DNA from: Spinacia oleracea
Lineage: Eukaryota; Streptophyta; Magnoliopsida; Caryophyllales; Amaranthaceae
Direction of reading: 5' to 3'
Assembly (NCBI RefSeq): GCF_020520425.1
Contig: NC_079491.1
Span: forward strand, 5,691,143 to 5,755,142
DNA: 64,000 bases
A program made the position numbers and the translations under genes. This document shows positions 33,401 to 43,551 of the stretch, one piece after another. The notes beneath the pieces are model-generated. The model was not told where the DNA came from, searched no databases, and saw nothing but the letters and a program-made list of their open reading frames with translations. Each line of letters starts with the position of its first letter. The first letter of the stretch is position 1.

Positions 33401-33638
33401 TTCTAAAACCCATTAATTATGTACTACAAGCAAGCAAATTTAACAAGTTGCAAACCCCAATTTTGCATAAATCAATTAAAAATCTAAAACCCACTAATTG
33501 TATAACATTAACAAGCAAAATTAACAAATTAATTTGCAGAAAAAAGAAATGAAGTTACTGAGAAAGTGAACCTGAGCTGAGATGAGAAGAAAAGTGCTTA
33601 GAAGAATGAATCTTTGATGCCCAGGAATCCATATCCAT
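30469..33638 (-). CDS. DI19: Di19 (drought-induced 19) zinc-finger protein, five exons
   Basis: Exons on the minus strand: 33638-33572, 32945-32803, 32300-32223, 32133-31913 and 30574-30469, all with GT-AG introns and in phase, giving 204 residues. Di19 proteins are small nuclear Cys2/His2 zinc-finger proteins linked to drought, salt and light responses. The MDMDSWASKIHSS start is the usual Di19 start. Zinc fingers: C43/C46 with H58/H63, and C72/C75 with H86/H90. A basic KTRRRSHK segment (96-103) is a likely nuclear signal. The C-terminal Di19 domain ends RAAFCQQLFFSTIV, as in the family. Intron 4 (1,338 bp) contains a complete MITE. Exon edges are my reading, without transcripts. Confidence 0.93.
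31221..31532 (+). mobile_element. Tourist-like MITE in Di19 intron 4
   Basis: 312 bp with ends GGCTCCGTTTGTTT and AAACAAACGGAGCC, perfect inverse over 14 bp, flanked by TAC on both sides (31218-31220, 31533-31535). The interior is rich in GGAAAA/TTTTCC motifs and a (TTTG)n run at about 31277-31303. The 3-bp duplication and termini suggest PIF/Harbinger. It lies in a host intron, antisense to the gene. Confidence 0.8.
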
Positions 33639-34260
33639 TGCTGCTACTGCTTCTGCTTCACCAGGAAAATGTGTCAGCATTAATCAAGTAAAATTAAACA
33701 AAAAGAAATCAGAAATTTGGGGGTTTTTCAGAGAAAGTAGAGAGAGAAAGAGGGGGAAAACCTTGTTTTTTTTGTTAATTTTCTTTACAGATGATGAATT
33801 GATGATGCATAAATATTGGAGTTTGTCCTATTTCTCTCTCCTGTATTTTTCTACTGCTACTTCTGCTGTTCTGAGTCACTCACTCTTGGTTTCTTTGATC
33901 TCCTTTTTAAATTGCTTTCTTTTTCATTCTCTTTTAATAAAAGAAAAATAAATATTGGAAGAATATGTGGAAATGCTTTAACTTTCCTTGGAAAACAACA
34001 AATTAGACTAAAGTTTGTGTGGATAACTGACACGTGGAATTATTAAAATAAATGGGTGGAAAGTAGGGAGAAAAATTAAAGAGGTGAAATGATGTCATTA
34101 TTACAGGTGTCCAATCAGAACTCAAGGAGTCCATGTCATTTGCTCTTGTGCTTTTTGTTACCTTACTTTCCAAACTTTGTCAACTTGGAAAATTGGTTCA
34201 CTCCCTTTGAGTCCATGACTGAGACTCCTTTTTTTTCGAGCTTGGCTAAACAAAACTAAA
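33639..34260 (-). promoter_or_regulatory. Di19 5' UTR and promoter region
   Basis: The stretch just before the Di19 ATG contains a GA/CT-rich leader (AGAGAGAAAGAGG near 33740). No unique TATA box could be fixed. No other gene is seen up to 34260. Confidence 0.4.
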
Positions 34261-34278
34261 ATGAAATGAAATGAAATG

Positions 34279-34820
34279 AACTGAACTGAAATGAACTAAA
34301 TTGAATAGAATTAAAGTCTAAAAGTAATGGTTGATTATTCATTTAATTGCACGTAAGAGGTTATACTGGTTACAAAAGATGAAATTTTAAAATTTCACAT
34401 TGTGCGAATAGAAGTTTCATCAAGAATTGTTTTTTCTCTTGTTTCAGTTAACCAAAAATCTTACACGCAGTAAAAAGTACGAGTATATATATGTCAAACA
34501 AACAATAACTAGTTAAACCAACATAACTAGTAAAACCAAAATTAAAATGAACTGAACTAAATTGAACTAAATGAAAATGTAACAAAATCTAAAAGTAATG
34601 GTCGATTATTCACTAATTGCGCGTAAGAGGTTACACTGGTTACAAAAGATGAAATTTTAAAACTTTACATTGTGCGAAATAGAAGTTTCATCAAAAATTA
34701 TTTTTTTTCGTGTTTTAATTAACCAAAAATCTTTTTAAAATGCGTTTATATAACACACTGTAAAAAGTACGAGTATATATATGTGGATCAAACAATAACT
34801 AGTAAAACCAAGATGACTTG
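34279..34820 (+). repeat. Two-copy tandem duplication of about 265 bp
   Basis: Unit A (about 34279-34540) and unit B (about 34545-34820) share in order: GAACTGAACT, TCTAAAAGTAATGGT, GTAAGAGGTTA, ACTGGTTACAAAAGATGAAA, CATTGTGCGAA, AGAAGTTTCATCAA and AAAAAGTACGAGTATATATA. Small indels separate them. It has no coding capacity. A (TGAAA)n tract marks the start. Confidence 0.85.
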
Positions 34821-35249
34821 AATTATTATGGTTAGTTAATGAAGATGTCTTGTATTGGAAAACTGGACTTCCAATGGCATAAGAGTTTCTCTTTTTGTTT
34901 TAGGCCAATCACAGGACTTTAAATTTCACAATGATCAATGCATAACTTTTTAAAAATAATTTTTAGAAATAATCCTTCCCAAGATTAAAGTATACTGTAG
35001 TACGGAGAACAATAGAAGTCTATGATTGACTTGTAAAAGTATACAGTACTTATATTTTGCTGTCCACCATTAGTTAATTGTCATGTGTTAAAAATTTAAA
35101 ATCATTTTTCTTTATTTACAAATTTTGATGTTCTGATAAAATTTGTCAATAATATTATGGAGTAATCCATAATCACTAATCAGAGCCAGGCTTATGCTCA
35201 GTACAATCACGGATAACTCGGAAAATACAATCAATAATAATACTATAAA

Positions 35250-35360
35250 TGACAATACAAATTACAAATGGAGAAGAAAAAAAATACAAAAATGTAACAC
35301 ATTGTATATAAATGCTCGATTTTAACCACTAGATTAAGACATTATTAGCAGTCATGCACA
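35250..35360 (-). mobile_element. Decayed SINE (family B)
   Basis: Resembles the intact copy at 37019-37159: ACAATACAAATTACAAATGG and TTAACCACTAGATTAAGACA occur in the same order and spacing. It lacks the GC-rich centre. An old copy. Confidence 0.45.
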
Positions 35361-35769
35361 TACGGAGAATTATTGGTACTCATGCACATATATATGGAGA
35401 AGTATTTAAACAAATAAACTGTTGTCATTAAAACTTAAAAGTTGCTTTATTAAGATTAAGACATTTTGCTTGTGATGCACGTTCAAAGGAAAAAAGAGAA
35501 TCTTTGCTGTGTGGAGTGTGCTTCTTTCTTTCTTTTCAATGGAAACTCACACTTTCTGCGTCTTTTTTTTTTTTTTTTTTTTTGGTAAAAACTTTGTGCG
35601 TCTTCATTAACAATTGTTTAGTGTGTTACGTGTTACCTAATTAATCTTCATTAAAGTTAAGCAATGTTCACCAACAAAAAGGCTTTTAAATATTTATTAC
35701 TCCTAGCTTCCATTTCAAAGTAATAGTTGCACCTCATTTTTCATTAGAAAAGTCAGAAAAAGAACTGAG

Positions 35770-36140
35770 AAGTGATAAAAGTTTAAAAAAATTAGTTTTT
35801 GTAATTAAACACCTTACTTATTTTTTATTATATTTAAACACCTTAAAAATCTAAAAATTTATAAATCAACACCGCTTAACGATTTCCATAAGAAAAAAAC
35901 GTTGATTTTTAATCATGCTATAACTTCCAAAGCATAATTTGATGGTAGAAGGAGTTGTTACCACCATATCATGCCTTGGGAACTTTAGCATAGTTAAAAA
36001 CTAATGTTTTTTCTAACAAAAATTGTCAAGTGGTGTTGATTTCTAAATTTTTTTTGTTTTTTAAGGTGTTTAAAAACAATAAAAAATAAGTAAGGTGTTA
36101 AATTACAAAAACTAGTTTTTTTTTAAGGTATTAAATGACA
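35770..36140 (+). mobile_element. Long-TIR MITE (MULE-like)
   Basis: Inverted arms of roughly 90-110 bp: ACACCTTACTTATTTTTTAT and AAATCAACACC at the left are mirrored by GGTGTTGATTT and ATAAAAAATAAGTAAGGTGT at the right. The central part is unique. The target duplication is not resolved because the flanks are A/T-rich. Confidence 0.65.
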
Positions 36141-36324
36141 AAAAATCCTAAGAAAGATGTTAATAAAAAATTTGTTTTTAGTCGAATTAATTATAAGCTA
36201 ATATAGTAATTAGCTTTTTTCCATTAGTACCTTGATTTCACGAAAATATTAAAAGTACCGATATCTTTTGGCTAAAATGTCCCTTCTCAAACATTACTTT
36301 GTCAAATTTTAATTCATTGCGGTT

Positions 36325-36548
36325 TGTTAAGGATAACGTTATCCCGGAGGATAGAATATCATATGAGATAGAAGTCTATAGGACTTAGGAATCCTACGAA
36401 ATGTAGGACATCTAGTTTTATATTACAAACTAGATGTCCTACACTTCGTAGAATTCCTAAGTCCTATAGACTTCTATCTCATGTCATATAACATAACTCT
36501 ATCTCATATGATATTTTATCCTCTATGATAACTACGTTATCCTTAACA
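36325..36548 (+). mobile_element. Foldback element, near-perfect palindrome
   Basis: 224 bp starting TGTTAAGGATAACG and ending CGTTATCCTTAACA, flanked by CGGTT on both sides (36320-36324, 36549-36553). Nearly the whole length folds back; the inner arms AGAAGTCTATAGGACTTAGG and their complement flank a short TTTTATATTACAAA loop. The superfamily is uncertain from a 5-bp duplication alone. Confidence 0.8.
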
Positions 36549-36791
36549 CGGTTCCATTCAAATTCATTCAATAATAAAATTGCAAAGAGAGAAGGTGAGG
36601 CATGCTAAATCAATTGGGACAAGTGCATGTCGAATTGGCAATTGTCCATTGTCCAGAGTTCCAAACTGAAATCCACAGGCATGCCATTCAATGAAACACA
36701 ATATTTTAGTCCGCAATGGTTGACTCATCATGCAGTAATTCCAGAGAAAGCAAACGATATTTTATAATTGTATAAACAATAATGCGTGTGG

Positions 36792-36820
36792 CAAAGACAA
36801 AGACAAAGACAAAGACGAAG
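36792..36820 (+). repeat. (CAAAGA)n microsatellite
   Basis: Four and a half near-perfect CAAAGA hexamers. Confidence 0.85.
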
Positions 36821-37011
36821 CCGCTGATTCAAGTTGGGTTAACCGTAAAGTGATTCTGGACAAATAGGACCCTTTTACAAATGGTTGGTCATGAATCATG
36901 ATTGTCAAATTGCTAATTTAGATGGTAAATATTCCCCTTTTTCTCTTTAAATTTGCAAAATTAAAAATTCGGACAAACTTAAGTAAACATTGAGAGTATC
37001 TAAAAAATAGA

Positions 37012-37018
<7 letters not shown>

Positions 37019-37044
<26 letters not shown>

Positions 37045-37159
37045 GGTGCGAATGAGCCACAAGGGCAATATAAATTACAAATGGGGGCGGGGGGATTCGA
37101 ACCTGAGACCTATTGTACACAGGCCCTCAGTCTTAACCACTAGGCCAAGACATCATTGG
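37019..37159 (-). mobile_element. tRNA-derived SINE (family B) with 18-bp target duplication
   Basis: On the minus strand: A-box TGGCCTAGTGGTTAAGACT, B-box GGTTCGAATCC, and a poly(A) tail seen as T(26) from 37019. It is flanked by TAAAAAATAGACAAATTT at 37001-37018 and 37160-37177, perfect over 18 bp, which makes this a young insertion. Related decayed copies are at 35250 and 42620. Confidence 0.93.
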
Positions 37160-37220
37160 TAAAAAATAGACAAATTTAAAAGTACAGAGAGAGTATGTAA
37201 TTCACATATTATGCATGTAG

Positions 37221-37513
37221 TAGATTTGATCAAAAGGCGGGTTGGGCTGGGTTCGGGTTGAGTCGATTGAATAAAAATCTGCCCATTATGTTGAGTTGGG
37301 TCGGTTCAAGCTTCGGACGAATTTTGTGTGCCCAAACTCGCTATTTCGGGTCATTTCGGGTCGGGCTAAATTTTTAACTAAGTTGTTGTTTTACGTTGCC
37401 CAAAATCCGCAATTTTTTAAAAAGTTCGGGCCCGAAAATTGGTCCGAAATATTCTGCCCAAAACATGCTAATTTTCAAGTCGGGTCGGGCCGGGCCCATG
37501 TTGATCAGCTCTA
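37221..37513 (+). mobile_element. hAT-type MITE, GGGTC-rich
   Basis: 293 bp. The ends TAGATTTGATCAA and TTGATCAGCTCTA are inverse, flanked by GCATGTAG (37213-37220) and GTATGTAG (37514-37521), an 8-bp duplication with one mismatch. Internal GGGTCGGG/CGGGCC motifs resemble the 17906 and 18627 elements in style only. Confidence 0.8.
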
Positions 37514-37521
37514 GTATGTAG

Positions 37522-38467
37522 CAATAGTATCAACTTGTTTCTCTTATTAAATACTACGTACTTCGTAATAGGGTCAATGTTTAATTTTAAATCTTGCTTA
37601 CAATTGATGACTTGGATGCTTAGCTTACTAGCTTAGTGACGAAGAATGAAGGTATACGTGTTCAATACGTTACAAGTTCAAATCTTCTTCTCTATTTAAA
37701 ATATGCACTGTCCTTATAACTCATTCACACCCGATATTATATCCCGCTTTAATAGACTGTATTTGTTTGCACTTTGCAACTCCCTCTTACCAACCCCAAA
37801 ATAATAAATAAAAAAGATAAAAAAAACATTTATTTGTGACCGAAAGTTGGGTCATTGATTAATATTATTTGAGGCAACCTAATGAAGCGATGCGATGGCA
37901 TATATATCTATGTCCTACAAAATGGAACGACGGCATGCAATAAGCGGCCAACAACATCATAATTTTGATCGCCAAATTATTAGACATCTCTTTTTTGTTC
38001 TTATTTAATTAATTATAATTAAGTAATGGGAAATGGTGGCCACTTTTCCGTTGAATGAATCCACATAAATTTATTTATATTAATGAATGTTTGCTATTAT
38101 AGTCAATAATAATTATTAAACTATAAGTTACGTAAAAAAATAGATTAGGCATACTAATTTGTTTATTCTTTCTTGTAAACAAGACCGACCTTCATATTCA
38201 CACGACATATTTATTTTCACAAGAACCCCTTAAAATATACTTTGTGTGAATGAGGTAAGAGAGCAATACTTTGGACACTGGTGAATTTTCAACAATTTTA
38301 CAAGGAGGTCAGCAGGTCCATTACAAGAATTAGACAATATACTATGTAGTATGTAATGTCAAACAATTATACTCAGTTTTTTTTCTTTTTGGTATGAAAG
38401 AGAGGCAAAGCCCAATCCCTAATTATACTCATATTTTAGGGGATTGAAATTGAAAATAAAATGCCTC
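37522..38467 (+). other. Intergenic, no gene seen
   Basis: AT-rich and without recognised features. Confidence 0.5.
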
Positions 38468-38472
38468 TTACG

Positions 38473-38855
38473 TGTTAGAAAATTCCTTGAATCGGTCAAA
38501 CCCCTTACTGCAACGCCCCATCACAGGGATCTCGCTGCCCGGTCAGCGAGTCGGGGTCCAGGGGTGACGCCCCTGGTTTAGGGGTTCGAGGACGCAACAT
38601 GGGTTATCGGTTATTCCGGACTAGGGTTATCTGTTTTGAGCCTATTTTCTGGATTTTTCTGCATCTGTCTAGAGAGTACTACATAAACTATCTAGGTCAT
38701 AACTTAGTTGTATTATGTAATATGTACTCCTCAAGATCAATAAAAATTTTCTTCCCTCTGTATGTGGACGTAGCTAACACATTGTTAGTGAACCACGTTA
38801 AATCTATGCGTTCTTTATTTACGTTATTTAATTTTTCTTTGCATCCGTTATAACA
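38473..38855 (+). mobile_element. Solo LTR, copia-like
   Basis: 383 bp starting TGTTAGAAAATTCC and ending CGTTATAACA, flanked by TTACG on both sides (38468-38472, 38856-38860). The AATAAAAATTTTC polyadenylation-type signal and the GTGAACCACGTTAAATCT segment in the right part are familiar from plant copia R-U5 regions. There is a GC-rich block at 38515-38600. With no internal region attached, it is a solo LTR. Confidence 0.85.
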
Positions 38856-38860
38856 TTACG

Positions 38861-39574
38861 TATTTGAACAGGCTCCGGTAGAAGGAAATTAAAATATGGT
38901 AGCTAGGCCGGTAGCTGGACTGTTAAGGTGGTAGTAGTTGGCTAGTTGCCACGCAAAATTAGCATAAAATTTATACTTTTTCATAGAATATATAGTCTTC
39001 TTTAGGTTGTTACCTACCCTAATTAACTAGGAAATAGGCACAATGGACTACTCTATTCCTTGCTGGTATACCAAATATTATACCCTACAAATTCAGTTTC
39101 TACGTTATGGTTGCACCACATTAGAGCCTTTTATGTATAATCAATATATAATACTACATCACTACAAATTATGTTTTGACCTAATAATTAAGACTGAGAG
39201 TCTGTGCATGTGAAGTGTAAACTGCTTTAGGTCCAAATCTCTTCCCTCCATTTATAATTTGTATCATCCTTAGACTCCTCGTGGCTCGCACCAAAAAGGA
39301 AAATAAAGTAATACACTATTACGGTCATACACTCATACGTACATCGGTACATGCATATGTTCAATAATCGCATTTGTTGACTTTCCAATATTGAATATGT
39401 AAAAATAGAATTACGTATACAATAATTGCATTTGTTGACTTTCCACAATTCAATAAGTAAAAATAGAATGCAGATAAGCGCAAGAGCTAGAGTTATGCGT
39501 TGACAAAATAAGATAAACCCATCGCCTAACAAGAAACGTCGATATAGGATAGAGGTTGTAACTTGTAAGATTAA
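38861..39574 (+). other. Intergenic, no gene seen
   Basis: The minus-strand open frame at 39227-39634 has no recognisable domain and runs into the SINE. A direct repeat (AATAATTGCATTTGTTGACTTTCCA) of about 20-25 bp is seen near 39363 and 39420. Confidence 0.45.
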
Positions 39575-39722
39575 AAAATCTCTATTGCTGAACTTGGTAG
39601 GGAAAACTCGTGTTCGATTCCCCCGCAACAACAATTTGGAGGGATTGAAACCTAACCACCCAAAACTCGCCCCGAATTCGGATTAGCCCTAAGAGTAAAC
39701 CGGGTGCTAACATAAAAAAAAA
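39575..39722 (+). mobile_element. tRNA-derived SINE (family A)
   Basis: Plus-strand copy of the 2118-2276 family: B-box GTTCGATTCCCCC, the shared CTCGCCCCGAATTCGG and GCCCTAAGAGTAAACCG blocks, then a poly(A) tail ending at 39722. Target duplication not found. Confidence 0.65.
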
Positions 39723-39937
39723 TGTCTATAATGTAAACAAATCATAAAAAAAACAATGGAAAACCCATTTAGGTCCAAAAACAAAATAGCTACGAACTTT
39801 AAAAGAGATAAAAAAAAAAAAAATCAAATTCTTAGCTAAAAATACATGAAATCATGTGAAACATAACTACGTCCTGCCACGTTATGATTAAGAGTCTGTT
39901 TGCAATACGTGTCTGATGTGAATCTCCGTCTACCCAT

Positions 39938-41518
39938 TTACACAAGAAGTTGTAATGGCCGCTTACTCGCTTGTTTAAACAAAACCAAACTCTCAACATA
40001 AGTAAAAACTGTATAATTAGAAGATCTAGCATAAGTTTTGGCAAGATCTCTAACCCTTTCTTTCTTCACATCATATGACTTTATCCCTTTCCCATCAACA
40101 GCAAACAATAACTCACCATTACTCTTGAAATGCAACAATTTATCAAATTGTAACGAAAATGTGTAACGTTTACTCCACGAATTCGACACACCGTACTCTC
40201 CCATCACCCAAATATCATTCCTAGATTGATAATGAGAACAATACACGGCGAGTGATCCTCCCAACATTGTCGGAAACTTCTCCTTTGGCTCATCATCGGT
40301 TTTTAACCCCTTAGGTAGCTCAAAATACTTAAAAACCTCGTTTTCAACATCAAATGAAACAATGTACATATCTTTATCCTTATACCATAAATCATCCTCG
40401 AGTTTCGGGCCAAAGTTTATCCAATGTATCGCGCCATTAACAAAGACTTGCCCCCCAACACTCCAGTACGGCGGAGGACTAACATTGTTGTTACTGGTCC
40501 ACGAGTTTGTACTAAGTGTATACACTTGTACGAAACCCGGGCCCGTGGCCCGGTACCGTTCCCCGAAATAGTACTTAATCTCGGCTTTAGGGTAAACCAT
40601 TACAACAACCTTATAATCTTTCTTAGATGCATCATAACCTAACCCTAGCTCAAGATACGTTGCTTCCCTCATAGCTTCGAACATAGGGTTAGGAACATTA
40701 ATAGAGCTATTTATAGAAGGATTCCATAATATAATCTCACGAAAACCTCTTGATTTACCTTTTTTAACCAAAACTAACCCATTAATATAGCTAATTAATT
40801 CATAAGCACCTTCATAATGATCATATAAGCTTTGTAATTCCATGACTTTTCGAAACGTATCACTTCGACGAACTAAAACATGTTCATCTTTAAGCCAACT
40901 TCTAGCTGGTCGATACATGACTAGTAAATGACTAACCTCGATATTGTTTTTGTAAGTTTCCATATGTGTAGAAACGAAATCTGAGTCATCGATTAAAGAC
41001 CGCCACGTGGAGGACACGGTCCGGAATTTTAGGAGGTCACGTGCGGGGAGTCTCGAGAGGATTTCTTCGACGAGGATTTCTTCCGGTAAGCCGCCGCCTT
41101 CGGTTTTAACCCTTTTCTTCCCCGCCGTGACAACCACCTCGTGTAGGGAGGAAACCTCCGTGAGTTTGTTAAAGAGGCGTTTTTTATCGGCTTTATCGAA
41201 GTTAAACTTGGTGGCGAAATATGATGCGATTGAATATAGCCACGCGTCGCTATGTAACGCTACCATGGATATCCACTCGTGTTTTGTCATGGTGTTCCGT
41301 ACAAAGTTGATCCCTAGTCTTGGTTCGGGAAGGTCCGAAAAAGATGGTATGTTGACCTCCCATTTTTGGTTCGGGTGCCCGTATAAGCATAGATTCGGGC
41401 TATTCGGATCACATAAACGGTAAAACTCTTCAAATTCCTTTGTTAATGCCTTGATCATTCCTCCTCTTCTACCTTTGAAATCCTTGATGACATCCTCCAC
41501 CGTTCGAGGATACGCCAT
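39938..41518 (-). CDS. Alfin-like domain / F-box fusion protein
   Basis: 526 residues from the MAYPRT start (ATG at 41518); an upstream in-frame ATG at 41584 would add 22 residues. One exon. Residues 1-134 are an Alfin-like N-terminal domain: PRTVEDVIKDFKGRRGGMIK, LCLYGHPNQKWEVN, LGINFVRNTM, EWISMVALHSDAWL, KADKKRLFNKL. In Alfin-like proteins this domain is followed by an H3K4me3-reading PHD finger; here the PHD is absent and an F-box follows (LPEEILVEEILSRLPARDLLKF, 144-165, then TVSSTWRSLI), then an F-box-associated domain (ILWNPSI, LGYDASKKDYKVV, FVNGAIHWI). F-box proteins bind SKP1 in SCF ubiquitin ligases. A TATA-like TTATATAAC is about 210 bp upstream. Lack of introns suggests that Alfin cDNA joined an F-box gene. 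Confidence 0.9.
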   Translation of the reverse strand: MAYPRTVEDVIKDFKGRRGGMIKALTKEFEEFYRLCDPNSPNLCLYGHPNQKWEVNIPSFSDLPEPRLGINFVRNTMTKHEWISMVALHSDAWLYSIASYFATKFNFDKADKKRLFNKLTEVSSLHEVVVTAGKKRVKTEGGGLPEEILVEEILSRLPARDLLKFRTVSSTWRSLIDDSDFVSTHMETYKNNIEVSHLLVMYRPARSWLKDEHVLVRRSDTFRKVMELQSLYDHYEGAYELISYINGLVLVKKGKSRGFREIILWNPSINSSINVPNPMFEAMREATYLELGLGYDASKKDYKVVVMVYPKAEIKYYFGERYRATGPGFVQVYTLSTNSWTSNNNVSPPPYWSVGGQVFVNGAIHWINFGPKLEDDLWYKDKDMYIVSFDVENEVFKYFELPKGLKTDDEPKEKFPTMLGGSLAVYCSHYQSRNDIWVMGEYGVSNSWSKRYTFSLQFDKLLHFKSNGELLFAVDGKGIKSYDVKKERVRDLAKTYARSSNYTVFTYVESLVLFKQASKRPLQLLV

Positions 41519-41914
41519 CGAAAGAACAGAACAGGATGGTGCGATATTTAGGGAACAGATGAAGTATAACGAACGGGAAATCAACGAAAAACGATCATCG
41601 TTTTCGCCTTTTGAAAGAGAAAATTAGAGATTTGAGTGTTTGAATTGAATAAAAGCTTAAATTTCTTGATGAAAATTCAAAGAAGTTTGGGGAAAAACTA
41701 GGAGAAATTGGTAGAAGTTATATAATAAGGCATGATGAAGGAAAGTAGTGGAGGAAAAGAATGAGTTTTGATAGGCCCAAAGAAGTAGAGGTAGGTGTAG
41801 ATGTTATATTTGACTATTATTCTTTTTTTCTTTTTATAGTGTGAATGAAGTGATTTCCATGTCCCTTAATAAATAAATATTATCCTTAACTATATACAAT
41901 TATTTATTTTATTA
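41519..41914 (-). promoter_or_regulatory. Alfin/F-box fusion promoter region
   Basis: A TATA-like TTATTATATAAC on the minus strand (about 41717-41730) lies at a reasonable distance from the ATG. A Stowaway MITE starts at 41915. Confidence 0.35.
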
Positions 41915-42164
41915 CTCCCTTCGTCCCGGAATACTTGACCTGTTTTCCTTATCGGGCCGTCCCATAATATTTGACCTGTTTCTAAAAATGAAAATATTCT
42001 AACAATATTATATTATTTCTCACTCCACCCCTATTAACCCACCTACCACCTACTCCATACAAAAAATAATTAAAAATTTCACCCTATTAAATTAAATAAG
42101 TCAATTCAAATCCCTTAAACTTTGTGCCGGTCAAACCGGGTCGAGTATTCCGGGACGGAGGGAG
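41915..42164 (+). mobile_element. Stowaway-type (Tc1/Mariner) MITE
   Basis: 250 bp with ends CTCCCTTCGTCCCGGAATACT and its inverse AGTATTCCGGGACGGAGGGAG, flanked by TA on both sides (41913-41914, 42165-42166). This is the classic plant Stowaway terminus. It sits about 400 bp upstream of the Alfin/F-box gene. Confidence 0.92.
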
Positions 42165-43551
42165 TATGAGTCATTGACATAAACCCAAGAAAGGTATATG
42201 TATTTTCCCTTAAAAAATAAAAATAAAAAATACTACGTATATATGTATGGGAGCCATTTGGGATTACTCTTGCCCCCCAAGAAAGAATGGAATAGGTCTT
42301 TTTGAAGTTGTAAAGTGTGTTATGCCTTGCCAATTTCCAATTTTATCTTTTTGTTTTGAATTCAAACTTGTATCAACATTATTGATGAGATTTAAGAAAG
42401 CTTAATTATCTCATCAGATGTGGATTGGATTTATGCAAACGAAAGACTGGGTATAACAAATTAAACAGAACGAGAGATATATATGAAAAGTAACTCTAAT
42501 AGATAATCACAAGGATGATTAATATCCTTAACAATTACTTGTGCTCGTTTTTGGGTATTTGATAATTGATACCCTACCACAAAAATAGGGTAGTTCCATT
42601 TATTTAGAATGAATCAGATTTTTTTTTTTTCAAGGGTAAATCTAGCTTATAAATGCGGGAGGGGAAACTCAAAATTGAAATGTATCATATACAGGCCCCC
42701 AATCTTTATCACTGGGCAAAACTTTTTTTGTTGGGTGAAACAGAATGGCCACCCAAAATAGTTAAATAATTCTTCTGTTTCAAAAAAAATTGCAACACTT
42801 TGAATAGCACGTTTGCCACGGAATAAATTTGACAATAATTATCTCTAATTATCTTTTTCAAAAACATCTTAAAATTTAATATTATATATAGTGAAATCAA
42901 TTCAACGACATTTACTTGATAACATTTGTTTTTAATAAATTAGTAAAAATATATGATCAAAGTTGGTGGATGAATAGTGTTGCAATTTTTATGACACGGT
43001 GGAAATATATTATTCACACAACAGTGCATCAACTATCTCATGGTAAACTTTAATCATTAACTCAACCTCGATTATTTTTGTGGTACCCAAGACTTGAAAT
43101 CAAATCTTGTATACGTCGTTATGTTCTCCACATTCAGAAAAAAGAAAAAAATAATTTTGTGGTATATGACTTTTTGGACATACCCTTGTACGGTTATACC
43201 CTTAACGTACAAGACTTAGCATCTTACAGTCTTACCTTCGTATCTGTACGTTTTCTACAAAATCAATTATTGGAAATTTAACTGTTTTTCGTAGTGAGCA
43301 GAGAAAATAGACGTTTGCCCCCACTCAACCCAACACATTAGTAGGTCTATGGAATCATGAACAGAGAGTATAGGATGATAAGCAAACCAATACATCAGTC
43401 AGGCCAAGTAAAAACGAATTTACATCAGTCAGGCCATCTGATAAAACATCGGTAACATGACCGTGGATTTACTTGTGAATATCACTAAGAAGTATTTCAA
43501 TTAGATGCTAACTGGACTTGCAATTCTCAATGTTTTTTAGCTTTTCAGGAA
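42165..43551 (+). other. Intergenic with SINE and MITE remnants
   Basis: A decayed family-B SINE (minus, about 42612-42718: poly(T), AAATGCGGGAGGGGAAACTC, ATACAGGCCCCCAATC) and a Stowaway-like remnant at about 42768-43005 (inverted ATTGCAACAC / GTGTTGCAAT) are visible. No gene is seen. The last 100 bp may be the NLR 3' UTR. Confidence 0.45.

Noticed and set aside
41007-41423. 138-codon plus-strand frame opposite the Alfin/F-box gene
   Set aside because: Shadow of the conserved Alfin domain on the other strand.
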